Shown: piece after piece, positions 21,156-32,496 of the stretch | How the letters are laid out: every line of letters begins with the position of its first letter | How positions within the stretch are numbered: the first letter of the stretch is position 1 | Assembly (NCBI RefSeq): GCF_022539665.2 | Contig: NW_026712501.1 | Location: 1-64,000 of the forward strand | Origin: Daphnia carinata | Taxonomy: Eukaryota > Arthropoda > Branchiopoda > Diplostraca > Daphniidae | Length of the DNA stretch: 64,000 nucleotides | Direction: 5' to 3' | Notes under the pieces: generated by a model | Database searches by the model: none | The model's input: only the letters and a program-made list of their open reading frames with translations | Told to the model about the DNA's origin: nothing | Made by a program: the position numbers and the translations under genes

Positions 21156-23409
21156 TTAACACCAGATCCTGATCTTGAGTTTGGCGTGGTTGTCACAGTT
21201 TTGCGGTGGATGAAGAAGAGTGGACAGGTTCAGCTGCAGTTTGAGCTCCGATAGGAAGCTTTTTCGCTCCTCTCTTTCGGCAGCGACGTAGGGACATTCT
21301 ATTAAAAGATGGGAGGGAGTTCCCTGTACAGGACATCCATAGCTACAGTTTGGGGATACAGAGGGATCAAATTTCGAGACACGAGCGTTTAAACGTAGCC
21401 GGTTCGAGCGGAGTTTGTGGAGAATGCTGTTTTTAAGTCTGTCAGGATGCACCATCCAAGGCTCAGGAGAAAGCGAGTTCCTGGGGTGGTAATCAAAGAA
21501 ACCATGGTGACTCTCCAGGTATGAAGTCATCAGTTTGGACCAAGCTCTGCGGAATACATTTGATGCGAGTTTAGACGGGTCGGCGTAGTCGATTTTTTTA
21601 CAGCTGGGGTCCGTTCTTGCATCGTTTGCCAGACGGTCCACAAGTTCGTTTTCTGGGATACCTACGTGACTGGGAATCCAGTAGAGAACAACCTTGTGAA
21701 ATCCTGCTTGGCTAGATGGGAGTATGTTGTAGTGATCGAGGTGCCAGGCAAGTCTATTCTTCAAAATTCTTTCAAATCGTTTTCCAAAGCAGGAGGTAAG
21801 AGAGATTGGCATGTAGGAGTCCAGGTCCTTGCAATCTTTCCACTTTTTAAGAAGGGGGATAATGTTTGACGTTTTCCAATCGACTGGGCAGTATCCGTTG
21901 GCTAGCAAGATGTTGAAAAGGTGAAGAAGGTGGCTTCTATTTGGGGCGTTCAGATTGGAAATGATTTTGTTGTGGATAAGGTCGGGGCCTGTGGCATTGC
22001 TCTTAGACACTTCAAGAGCAGAGGTAAGTTCGTCAAATGTTATTGCTTCATTTAGAGGATTTCTAATATCTTTAATGGCGATTTTGACTTGCTTCAGGAG
22101 GCCCTTTGAGGTTGCGTCGCTTTGAGTATTGGAGTTGGAGATGTGACCGGTGAAGTGGCTTATGAACCTTTCCGCTAGAGCCTTGTGTTTATCGGACAGT
22201 GGAACCGTTGGAGGGGCTGGAATGTTGGACCATTTATTGAAATTGTTTTTTTTGCGACAAGCAAGCTTTTGGTAAAGTTCCAGACTTTTTTCATATTGGT
22301 CGTTTTATTGATGTCTTCCTCTAGGTTCTCCCAGGACTGATTTCTTGCGTTGGGTAATGTTCTCTAGGAAAATATAGCAGGGCTTCAATCTTGTTGAGGT
22401 ATTGTTTGTTTGCGGCCGACGGTGTTAGCAGCCAATTCCTGCACGCCAGGCGACTTTTAGCAACGATTTTACTGCAGTCTGCAGTCCACCAAGGCCTTAG
22501 CTTCTCCTGTTTTTGGACATTTTGGGACCGTGGTGAGAATAACTTCAAGCTTTCATTAATCAATATGGATTTGAATGTTTTGTAGGCCGTGGACGGGTTG
22601 TCAATGTTAGTGAAGTTGCTTGCAGTCAGCGAACTGTTGATGGCTTCGTTCCATGAACTCCATTTTCCAGCCCTAAAGGTCCAGGCTTTGCTAAGGGGTG
22701 CTGTTGGGGTGTGACACAACAGTGAGATGAATATGGGAAGATGGTCACTGTTCCAATATGGACCAGTCGCGATGTTCTCCGGGAAACCCAGATCAGTGGT
22801 TACAAAAGTGAGGTCAATCGTGGATCCGCGGCTGGACCTGGCGCATCTTCTGGTAATTAGGTTTTTTGGAGTAGCTAATACCCAGTTTGTGTTTTCGTGT
22901 AGGAACTCTAGGATCACTCTGCCTCCTTGGTTGTCCTCGTGAGTGGACGACCAGAGACGTTGGTGAGCATTGAAGTCACCACCCACGATAGCTGGTCCAG
23001 AACATGAATTGAGAATAGATGTAACATCTTCTGTGTTGTAATTGTTGCCGTTGGGAAAGTAAACTGAAAGGATGGACACTTCACTTGCGAGTAAGTTATG
23101 TATTTTAATGCCTAACACTTGGATATTCCGATTTACAGTTACAGCTGGAAGATGTGAGTAGTGGAGGTGTTTTTTGAGGATGATAGCTACTCCGCCGTAG
23201 CCGTCAGGTCGATTTTGGTATACTAGATTGTATGAAGAGAGTTTTCCGATCATGTGAGCAGCAACAGACCCATTCCAATGAGTTTCATTGAGAGGAACAA
23301 CTTTTGCGTTGAGACTCGCCAGATGTTGAAGAAATAAGTCTTTTTGTGTACCTTTTAAACCGTTGGCATTCCATTGGATGATTGCTGGACTAATCATCGA
23401 GAGTGTCAT
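21156..23409 (-). pseudogene. LINE ORF2: endonuclease, truncated RT, RNase H
   Basis: Translation opens at 23409. The first 230 residues form an apurinic/apyrimidinic endonuclease: IQWNANGLKG, LNETHW, YGGVAIILKK, VGGDFNAHQRLW, STIDLTFVT and WNSDHLPI contain the usual catalytic Asn, Glu, Asp and His positions. The frame is lost near 22321. The RT start is seen again from 22010 (SKSNATGPDLIHNKII, PISLTSCFGKRFERIL), but at NILPSSQAGF it jumps directly to HKVVLYWIPSHVGIPENE, which belongs to RNase H. The RT palm, with its active site, is therefore deleted. The C-terminal CSYGCPVQGTPSHLLIECP is the usual zinc-binding tail of such ORF2 proteins. Confidence 0.85.
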
Positions 23410-23506
23410 TAGCAGGCTCCGGGTGCGTCGAAGTTGAGTCGCTTGTAGAGTCAGTTGGAATCTGCACGATTACGTGGTCGGTGAGGAGAGCTTGTTTTTC
23501 TGCTAT

Positions 23507-24369
23507 TGTAAGGACTTAAAGTTAAAAATAAGTTAGTTAAGTATTTCGTATATTGTTCATGTTGCTTTTTTTTACCCTCATTGACCTCCTTTTACTCGAA
23601 TTTCCCTTTTATTACCTTTTCCCGTTTGACCGAGGTGTCAACGACACCAACCTTATCAGTTGACCTCGCTTCCCCTCTTGACACTCTTTTTCTGATTTAT
23701 TACCCCACGCTAACTTTAGCGTCCCCACGCTAACTTTAGCGTCCCCACGCTAACTTTAGCGCACCCACGCTAACTTTAGCATCACCAAGCCAAAGCGTGG
23801 TATAAAACCCACGCCTGAGCTGTGCCTTTTTTTAGTCTTCTCGCGCCTTGCCATCCGTGTAGTCGTGTAGTAGTGTAGCAGCGTTTTAGCCACGTTCGAG
23901 TATGTAGCTTGCCTTGTGTTAGAGTGTATTAGTTATCTTGTGTCGCGTAACCCTGACTGTGAGAGTGAATACACTGTGACCCAACACACATCTACCGTGT
24001 TCCTTAATCTACCGCTACGAGCACCGGCCGAGGCGCTGCTCCCACTCTGTCCGACGCCGCCCTCCGTTCTTCCTGACGCCGCTGCCGTGCTTCCGACGCC
24101 ACCCTCCGTTCTCCCCGACGCCACCGCCGTGCTTTCCGACGCCGCCTTCCGTTCTCCCCGACGCCGCGCCGTAACATCTCCGACCCGCCAGAGCCATGGC
24201 CTCCATGTAAGTATCCTCACGCCCTCATCCTTCTTAACTTTCTACCATTGTTATCATATCCGTGCAGCCGACGTGACCGGCTGGCGGATCCTAACAAACC
24301 TTATTTGTGTACCACGCACCAAATGCTGACCAGAATACTAGATTAAGAAATTAACCTGACCGTTGTCAG
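23507..24369 (+). mobile_element. Probable solo LTR inserted in the LINE
   Basis: About 860 bp of unrelated sequence separates LINE ORF1 and ORF2. TATTG stands on both sides (23504-23508 and 24370-24374). The ends read TGTAAGGAC...GTTGTCA if the canonical TG...CA boundaries are used, two bases off the perfect TATTG duplication, so the exact edge is uncertain. Inside are a TATA box, four dyad repeats, a 5'-UTR-like stretch and a good splice donor (ATGTAAGTATCC at 24206) with an acceptor near 24266. No pol sequence is present. A non-autonomous element is an alternative. Confidence 0.55.
23707..23807 (+). promoter_or_regulatory. Four 20-bp dyad repeats upstream of a TATA box
   Basis: ACGCTAACTTTAGCGT occurs at 23707 and 23727, and with end changes at 23747 and 23767, exactly every 20 bp. 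Each copy is a near-perfect inverted repeat (ACGCTAA/TTAGCGT around CT). TATAAAACC follows at 23801. This looks like an enhancer array for a DNA-binding dimer in front of an LTR promoter. Confidence 0.6.
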
Positions 24370-24421
24370 TATTGTTGCGTATGGTAATCTCCCAGTCGCG
24401 TCAGACGTGACTGGGATTCGA

Positions 24422-25644
24422 TTATTGCACTATGTAGTTGCACATTTCTTCGATCAGTGGAAGGCGCGGAGCTAATCTCGCAATCGTTGGAGCTAACGTT
24501 TCGATGGACGATTTCAAGGATGTTAGGAGTTTGGTATTCGCGTTACAGTTTTCTTGGATCTTGAGAGCAACAGAAATTGGAGTGCAGCTGTGGAGTTTTC
24601 TTTTGATCCCCGAGATTTCTGAATGGAGTTTTTCTAACTCCTGGGTTAAGCTAGTGATCTTGGATTCTATGGCTTCGTTTTGAGGGGATGGGTAGCTATT
24701 CCCTAAATGCACGCGAGCGGCCGACTTTGTAGAGAGAGTAGAAGGTTTGAGGAAGGCTTTGCTAACCGGTGTATCATTTGATGAGCATGGTCGTAACTTT
24801 AGAGCTTCGTGGAATGAAATATTTTGAGAATGGGCTAGGTTTAGGATGTGAGCTTTTTCCCGATAGGTGAGGCAGTTCTTATCGTCTGCCTGGTGGTACT
24901 TGCTTCCGCAGTTGCGGCATAGAGCTGGGGCTGAGCATAACGGAATAGGCGCGTGCGGTGTGGCACAATTTTTGCAGTGTGGCTTTTGGCGGCAGTTTCG
25001 GGCAGAGTGACCTAAGAGACAACAAAGGTTGCAGAGTAGTGGGCGTTGTCGGAGCTCATGAGTAGTGAACGATTGATTGGCTATCAAAACCTTTGCTGGG
25101 GGTGGGCAGTTGAAAGTGAGGATGATAGTTTCAGTAGCGATGAGAGTGTCGCCAACCTTCTTCTGTAATCTAGAGCCTTGATCGCTCCGTACGACGCTAG
25201 CTCTGCCACTATTTCCTCTTCTGAATCGTCAACTGAAACACCGAAGATAATTTTCCTCGGCTCCATTTCCCGTCTTGTACGTGATGTCTGGACGCAGATG
25301 GAACTTAATTTTTTTAAGGCAAGGAGTGAGTTCCTTGTCGCCTCATCCGGGGGAACGACTAGTAAATCTCCGCTCGCGGTGACACGATGTGAGGCTGTCG
25401 GGAATGAGGCAGTCAGGGCAGACATCAGTGACTTACGATCTTTGATGGATAGTAGTTTGAAGCACTTGTGTTCGGATGAGGATATGATGACAGGTAATGG
25501 AGAAGGAGATGGCCGATGATCTGTGGAAAGGTGGCTGTCGATGGGTGAAGATGAGAAATTTCTTGGACGCTTCAATGGTGTGGGCTCGAATGGAGGACTT
25601 AAGTCCATTTCTAGCGCGTCTGCGTTCATGACAAAGGTATTCAT
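24422..25644 (-). pseudogene. LINE ORF1: Gag-like RNA-binding protein, one frameshift
   Basis: The frame opens at 25644 (MNTFVMNADALEMDLSPPFE). A Ser/Pro-rich N-terminus is followed by an RRM-like region (CVQTSRTRREMEPRKIIFGV). Near 25165 one base is gained or lost: the downstream sense VGDTLIATETIILTFNCPPP is in the second frame, which leads into LLCNLCCLLGHSARNC and HCKNCATPH, zinc knuckles of the CCHC kind. A coiled-coil-like tail (ITSLTQELEKLHSEISGIKR) ends at 24422. ORF1 proteins coat the retrotransposon RNA. The frameshift inactivates this copy. Confidence 0.8.
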
Positions 25645-25714
25645 TTACCGGCGCGAGTTTTCAGAGAGCTACCTCTAAGGTGTGCGGCGGTTCGAACGAG
25701 ACTGCCACAACAAC

Positions 25715-28150
25715 CTTTCCAACACGAGAAAATTTTCACGATTAACGATGAGAGGTTAAAACGTGTATGCTGCCATGATATGCGTCTTGTGAATTTCTCG
25801 TCTATGCTGCAGTTCAGTACTAAATCGACAAAAAGTTTAGCAGTAGTAATGCCTGAAAACAATTTCAGCTACGTATATTACTGCGGCGATGGCGTATTAA
25901 ACAGCAGAAACTTCATTTATAGGGCACAACATGCGGAGCTCAAGTTCTTTCGTGTAAAGCCTTGTTTCCTTCCGTACTGTTTATCGCAGTAACTTAGCGT
26001 AAATATCTCATTTGTAAAATTTTTGTAATCTATAACTATTGTATAATGTAAACTTTAGGCAAGCTTTAAAAGCAGACACATTTCTGGCTGCTTTTACGTA
26101 GTGAGTTCCGTCGGGGGACGCTTCGCATATCGGGTAAATTGGTTTTTGACGTTTTGATTCGTTGCCTTATTTTGTTGAAGAAACTACGAGTATATCAACT
26201 TCGTAAAACATTAGTTCTAAATCTAATGTTGACAAAACTAATAATAACTTTAATCACACTCCGTTACCAAAAGGTTTTATTTACTTCGACGGTTGGTCAG
26301 GCCATTTTTGTTAGTAGCTGATGATGCATTAACTCCAAGTGCCTGTCCGACTGCATTGAATGAAGAACTGAAAATTATTTTGTACTACTTGATTTTAAGA
26401 AGTAGGTAACTGTAGCATACTTTAGGTGTGTTGTTTCTACACGAGTGTCACCACTACCAGAGGTCATCTTGTAATTTTTTACTTTAGATTAGAATTGCTA
26501 TACCTGAATGTAAATACAAATTATTTAGCAAGTTAGAATACATTCACTTTACATAATTTTGCAACATATTTTGTATGCATGTGGCTTCGAATTTAACATC
26601 ATACTTTCTTGCAGACATTAAGTTCTATTAACAAAAGAATTGTCATATTAAGAAATCGATATATGTCAATATTATGATGGAGACATACAGTGTTAAGCTT
26701 TCAATGTCTGCTCTGGTCTAGATGTTTGTCTTAGTAGTTGATAAGGTATTCTTTTAAATAAACACTCCTCATTAATCTTTCCACAAACAATCTGCCACTG
26801 AATTTATTTACTTATTATTTTAAGTTTACCATATGTGCTGTGGTGAAAGAGTGATCATATAAAACCCAGCAAATTTGAGGATCTGTGGCCTGTACGCTCC
26901 TGCAATGGATAAGGAAAGGTTAAATTAATTTTCATTTGGTGCTGGGCTATTGCACTAGGGTAATCTTTTCTTCATTTACCATTTCTTCAAATCTATGAGA
27001 ATCTTCATTCGATGCCTTTGCCATTCTGGTTGGGCTGTACTGAAAAAAACTATCCTTCTACCAAAATAGAACTCTTTTCAATCATAAATGAGAGTAATGG
27101 ACGTTTGATTCCTTTCCTTCTAATTCCAAACTGGAAAAAAAAACAACAGATGTAAGAGTTTCATAACCCACTTGATTATTTTCTCATAGTAGCATTCAAA
27201 TTTCTACTGTAAAGTAGTGAAAGTGAAGTGTGCTTTTAACGTATTCCTCAACTTCTTTTCCAGGTAGAGGAATATATTCCTCATGAGTTTTTAAAAAAAT
27301 CTTTTGTTAAATTATGTGGGAAATCCGTGCTTGGTTGTTATTTTTACTGGCAGATGGCATGGCGAAATATCGGTATCATATTTACATATCGGATTTTCCG
27401 ATGTGATATATCATATCGGTTTCAGCCGTGTTTTCCGATATGATATATCGATAGTCGACATCCCTACTGTAAAGCGATAAGTTGCTTTGTAAGCGTAATA
27501 AGCCACGCTCTTACGTTTCAAAGCGTGGAACTGGGTAACGTGTTTCAACGTTTCATTTGGTGATTCGCTATTAGTTTGATAAAAAAAATATTGAAATCGC
27601 GTAACTTGAAAGAAGACCGGTCAGCCAATGTGTTTTCGTAATAATTTACGCTTTGGCTAACAATTGGGGCCGATGTTCGGTAAAAAGCCAGAAGAAATGC
27701 GACGCGTAGGCTCAGTAGAAATATGAATGAAATAAAAACCAAAAGAATGAAAAAGGTTAAAAAGTAAATGGCACACTATTGGTTTATGTCGAACCTTCCA
27801 TTGGATGTAACACAATTAACAAATAATAGCAAACCGCTTGCGATAGGTTTCACAAGTTACACGGACTTCAAGCAGACGACAAAATACAAGGACGCCATCT
27901 TTCATCCTAATTTATAACCACAAAATGTAAGTTTTTAAAACAATTGCAAATTTTTAAAAGGGGGACGTGCATTTACGTGAACTTGTTAATTCTATTTCTA
28001 TGGCGCTAATTGTAACGCGTAGAGCGGAAAAACAAATTACGGGTGGCACGAGAGAATCAATTTTGTACCCACATAAAATAACACAAATGCACGAGAAATA
28101 ATGTGTGTACATACTGTAGCTGTTCTTCATCATGTCGGTTTCTTCTTGCA
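25715..28150. other. AT-rich region without recognisable genes
   Basis: Only short, motif-free open frames are found, for example 25780-25992 plus. A short MITE-like palindromic element lies at 27351-27469. Confidence 0.5.
27351..27469. repeat. Short MITE-like element with ATATCG repeats
   Basis: The ends CAGATGGCATGGCGAAATAT and, on the other strand, CAGTAGGGATGTCGACTATC are similar inverted termini. The interior is made of CGATATGATATATC-like palindromes. No clear target duplication was found, so the call is tentative. Confidence 0.4.
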
Positions 28151-28170
28151 TAGTTCTCTAGTTTTCCCCA

Positions 28171-29000
28171 GTGTTTTCGCGTACCACTTCTCGGCTTAAG
28201 TCTTCACCGCCTCTACCACCCTATGGTAAGACCCTCTGCGTTCCAATACCTCCACCATCAGGCCGTCCCAAAATTCAGGTAAGCAAGCATTGTATCATCG
28301 ATATGCCCGATGAGGTGGAATCCGAAGGCAAATCGGCCTCTTATGTCCGTTACGGCCCAATGCCGCAAGGAGGCGGTAACTCAGGCATCGACGCTTATTG
28401 GAACCGAACTCCACCTCTAGCCTTTGTACCTCCACCGCCTTAATGGCCGCCTGTCTCGTACGTACCACCTCTGCCACAAGCGCCACCACCAAATTTTGTA
28501 CCTCCGCCGCCTTGCTGGCCGCCCGTTTCGTACGCGCCATCTCCGCCGCAAGAGCATACAGCTGAAGCTCGTGTCTGCGAATATGCACCACAGACAACGT
28601 TGCAAGAGGTATTCGTAGTGAAAGACGGCGACGATCTTATAGACCTGAACACTGAAGCCTCACCGTATGAACCTACCGGCCATTGGGTTCGTGACGCGTC
28701 CAATTATCGTGAACGACCGCAAAATGTGGCTGAGCATGGTTGCCCAGCAGGCGATGGAATACCACTCTCAAGACTTGCTTGGCCTGGCCCCATGTCTTCA
28801 CTGACGAACGGGCGAAGGACTGCCCAAGGACCTAACATACCATATATGGGGGGTTACTATGCTGAAACGGAAACGTCCCCCCCCCACCGGTCAAAGAGGC
28901 CACTCCATTCGTCGAACAGAGATATGTGCCTCTCAATCCTCAATATCGGAATAATCCATCCTGGGTAACTCAACCACCTGGACGCGTCGTCTTGAACTAA
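28171..29000 (+). pseudogene. Proline-rich protein gene with stop and homopolymer frameshift
   Basis: One frame runs from SRTTSRLKSSPPLPPYGKTL through VRYGPMPQGGGNSGIDAYWN to PPLAFVPPPP, meets TAA at 28441-28443, and continues with WPPVSYVPPLPQAPPPNFVP and PPPPCWPPVSYAPSPPQEH. The two WPPVSY blocks are a local duplication; the second has TGC where the first has the stop. Further on come EVFVVKDGDDLIDLNTEASP and GHWVRDASNYRERPQNVAEH. At a run of nine C's (about 28876-28884) the sense frame changes to VKEATPFVEQRYVPLNPQYR and ends GRVVLN with TAA at 28998-29000. A donor-like CAGGTAAGC is at 28276. The 5' end is unclear. I do not recognise the family. Confidence 0.5.
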
Positions 29001-29359
29001 ATTCGCTTTCCCTAAAAACGAAATTAAATTCAACTTTGCAGATATGCAACTTGAATTTATGTCCACCGTTTAGCGAAATGTGACTGATATTCATTTTTTA
29101 TTTTTCCCATCACTGTTCTGTCAGCCGAATATTCTTATCTTTTTGGCACGTAAAAATCCTAAAACATGTAACGTCGTTTATATCGTGTGGTACTTCAACT
29201 GAATTGAATGGCAAACCCGTACACGGTGTTGTTCATTGTCGCGAATTTGATTCTTCCATTCACGTTCTATTCTAATTGGCTTCGCCCGGCAAGCTTGTTT
29301 GCATGAGTAATAGAGTAGCAGCACTTTAATTCGTTAAAGGCGCTGGCCAACTTTTCGTA

Positions 29360-30350
29360 GGGGAGACCGGACCCATCTTGGACACTGTACCAAGTTGTAC
29401 AGTGCCGCGAAAAATACAAGTTATCATAATAAAAATATAATAATTACAAAATATGTTCAAAATAGGTTTTTATACATGATGTAAAAGTTTGATTGCCGTG
29501 TCTGTATTATTTATTGAATTGATTAACAAATAATAAAAATACGAAAAAGTCTGTATTTTTCTTCGTGCTTAATCAATGATTTTTTAAATGTTATTTTATA
29601 ATTATACGTTAATAGATATTAGAAGTAAGTAGATTAGAGATTTCTAAATAATATTTTAAAAGCAAAATAATTTTCCTTATTCAACTTTAAGCACAATGAT
29701 TTATTCTGCGAAAATTGTTTTTGGGGGCCAAGTTGTACAAACGGCAGGGGTGATGTTGGACACCAAATTGGCGTGCATGGGATGGGCCAAGTCTAAGCGC
29801 GAAAATTTGAAATTTTAGAAATTTAAGGAAACATTTACAATATAACATGACAAACACAAATTAGGGAAATCGACGTGAAAAATTGATATTACCAAATTAT
29901 CGATTCTATGTTTGCTCCACCTCCCCCTATGTCTTCCTTATCAGTAAAATGAAATTTTTCCGGTATAACAAAAGTATTTTATTTCACATAACATCTTAAA
30001 ATTAACATCAATTAAAATTACATTAAAATTGTTCACTAACTTAGTAGCAAAAAGTAGACAAAAAATTAAAATTTTCATTCAACACAATCTACCTCTTTTG
30101 ACCCCGTCCAAAGTGGTACAGGTGTCCGTACAAAGTCACCCCGATTCGGTCGAAATTCACGGCGAAATAGAAATGGTAATAAATTCTGAAAAAAAAAAAT
30201 GATATTGCATCTTTGAATAAAAAAATTCTGCCGTCGGGTAGCGGAAATGTTGGCAATTCAATTTTAACAAATTTTCCTAATTTCGCGTAAGTAGGATGGT
30301 GAATAATATGGGGTTAAACCGAAACTGTCCAAGGTGGGTCCGGTCTCCCC
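29360..30350. mobile_element. TA-flanked MITE (991 bp) with GGGGAG termini
   Basis: The left end GGGGAGACCGGACCCATCTT and the inverted right end GGGGAGACCGGACCCACCTT match over about 30 bp, and each is preceded by TA (29358-29359 and 30351-30352). The interior is AT-rich and non-coding, with degenerate copies of the end motif (GTTGGACACCAAATTGG near 29757, GGTGTCCGTACAAAGTCACC near 30120). The first six bases and the TA flank are shared with the large KDZ element starting at 31860. Confidence 0.75.
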
Positions 30351-30352
30351 TA

Positions 30353-31720
30353 CCACATTAACGGCTGTTGGATGAGGGCAATAGAAGAAGGTGTTGGTCG
30401 TTGTCATTTTCGCGACCGTGACACGACTACCTCTACGGGGTATTCGTCATCGTATCTTTCATTATCCTTAAATGAGTCGTTCAATTTCAGTGGAGCAACA
30501 CACGAGAAAACGTCGGGCATGTTTTAGTGTCAAACTTTGGTTCCAAATTTGTTTTTGGTTTTTTGTTTAGTTCCTCAATAAATGGATTCTGTTCCATATT
30601 AACCTGTGTTTTTAAATTTTTTAAATAGTAAGTATTAATGAGGACATCAAACGAGATCGAGTTACATTTCAAGTTTTAGCATTAAACACTTCGTTAATGA
30701 TACATAATTTTTGCTGGTAACTAACGAGAGAATCGAAAGACATTCTGTGAAGCTTTAAATATTCGAAAAATGTAGTATATGTTATAAAAACGGTGACAAT
30801 CATTCTTGAACTGCGGACTTACATATGAATGGTTCATTTGTCATTCAGCTTTCTCCCTCAACCCCCCCCCCCTCGCTTAATCGTTCCCCACTCGCCTAAC
30901 TTGGCAAGGCCAACGATGAGGCCAATTTTCACCGATAAAAATGTTGAGTGGTTTACATAACAACGCAACACGTTGCCTCAAAAATTGATACAAAAGATTA
31001 CACGTCTTCTTCTTAGTGCTATGACTAATCTGGCATCATCATTAGTATTGAGAAACAAATGTGTGTCTGTGAGAAAAATGCCATAGCCTGCACAAGATAG
31101 CCAGATGAACTAAATCGGGACAACTGAAATAAGCTTTTCTGTTAAATTCAAGATCGTTACGAGGAACAACTACAGATGTATTCTTCAATGATCCAATCAC
31201 CTGTGTTCCATAGGATAATCCCACTGTCCCTATAACATAAAGAAAATTAAATTTCGGTCACGTGATTTTCAATGCCAATAAATACGGTGATATGCCTCAA
31301 GATATAGTCAACCAATGAACTGAACTGTTAAATGGATGGCCTGGCCTGAATCAAGTTGCTCATGTGATTGTAAAAGATACTGGATATAATTGGATTGTGC
31401 TGGATAAATGACCGTGTACTGCTTCACCCAAACCTTCTGTTATGTTTAGCGACATGTTCCAGAATTGGCATGAGCTCAGTCAACCCTCTCTTAAACTTTG
31501 AACATTGAGACTTATCGTCTTGCAGACGCATTATGTGATCTAAGGCCATACCTAGCAGGAAAAGTCAATATAGAAGAAAATAATTTCCATGCAAACAACA
31601 ATATTAGCAAGGATATCCAATTACCGAAAACCATCACTTTGACAATGACATCGTCTTTGGAAGTGGAATTTGATAAAACATTGTTCGTCCTGTTTGAAAA
31701 TCGCGGTTCCCAATGAAAAG
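30353..31720. other. No recognisable gene
   Basis: AT-rich DNA with short open frames and no motif I can name. Confidence 0.5.
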
Positions 31721-31724
31721 AGGC

Positions 31725-31858
31725 GCTGAAATTTAATATGCGGCTCGTTACATTCGAGTCCTTCAGTGCTGCAGCTCGGTATAGCGAAATGCGCGGTGTA
31801 GTACTCTGGGTGCATTCGTTATGTACTATTTGGGAGCATCGGTGTAGTAGCGTAGAGT
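31725..31858 (-). pseudogene. Scrap of a YYT-repeat gene at the KDZ insertion site
   Basis: On the minus strand the segment reads LRYYTDAPK, then a damaged codon, then ITNAP and EYYTAHFAIPSCSTE, a decayed version of the YYTDAPKYY unit. TTTGGGAGCATCGGTGTAGT at 31829-31848 is identical to sequence inside the gene at 12.9 kb. It stops exactly at the left end of the KDZ element; no continuation was found at the right end (57778 onward). Confidence 0.5.
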
Positions 31859-32496
31859 AGGGGAGGTAGGGCGCAATTGGAACACGCGGCAATTGAAACA
31901 AAAATTCTACCACTTCAAGTATGTAAGAGATTTAGTTTAAAAATTTGAGGTAACGGGAATTAGGGTTTTACATTTTTAGAAAAAAATTGGAGGCTTTAGA
32001 CTCAAAAAGTTTTCGAGCTATCCCAGAAAGTTGTTTTTTGACTGTCCATTTCTAGTTTTTGCCCAGACAATTGTTTCGTTTTCACACCTAAAACGATGAA
32101 GGAAATCATTAAAAAAGGTCTTGAATCATTCTTCGTTCATTACGCAATAAATTGATAACATTAACTTTTTCCTAGCTAAATTTTATCCCCTATAAACATA
32201 AAAACTCCGTGAAGACCCATGATAGGGGCAATTGGAACACGTTGTTCCAAAACCCTTCCGTATGCGCGTCTCCTTACTTTAGTCTGGCACCTAGGAAGGT
32301 GACGGGTTTTTCGAAGTCTCTTCTAACTGATGCCCTTATTCCTGTTGAGCGCAATTGCCTGTATGTCGGCTTTGACATTTGAATTTCGTCTGCTTAAGTG
32401 ACGCTTCAGTGATTTGTTTTGACATTTGGACATTTAAGTGACATTTTTAATTTCGTAGCAGTGAAACCCAAGAGAAGAAATCGTGTAATTTTCAAA

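Larger units (their letters stand above)
20990..25704 (-). mobile_element. I-clade non-LTR retrotransposon (LINE), internally deleted
   Basis: Read on the minus strand, the element starts CAGTCTCGTTCGAACC and ends in an A run (T run 20990-20999 on plus). The 10-bp target duplication CCACAACAAC is present outside both ends (20980-20989 and 25705-25714), so the 5' end is complete. ORF1 is a Gag-like protein with zinc knuckles and ORF2 has an apurinic endonuclease, a truncated RT and an RNase H end, as in I elements. A probable solo LTR is inserted between the ORFs. The start CAGT and the RNase H also fit the I clade. Frameshifts and the RT deletion make it inactive. Confidence 0.9.

Noticed and set aside
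23707-23782. Regular 20-bp repeats considered as a CRISPR array
   Set aside because: There are no variable spacers of suitable size, the genome is eukaryotic, and the repeats sit in front of a TATA box.
24015-24220. Gly/Arg-rich minus-strand frames opposite the GACGCC repeats
   Set aside because: They come from the GC-rich repeated segment of the probable solo LTR and have no homologous frame elsewhere.
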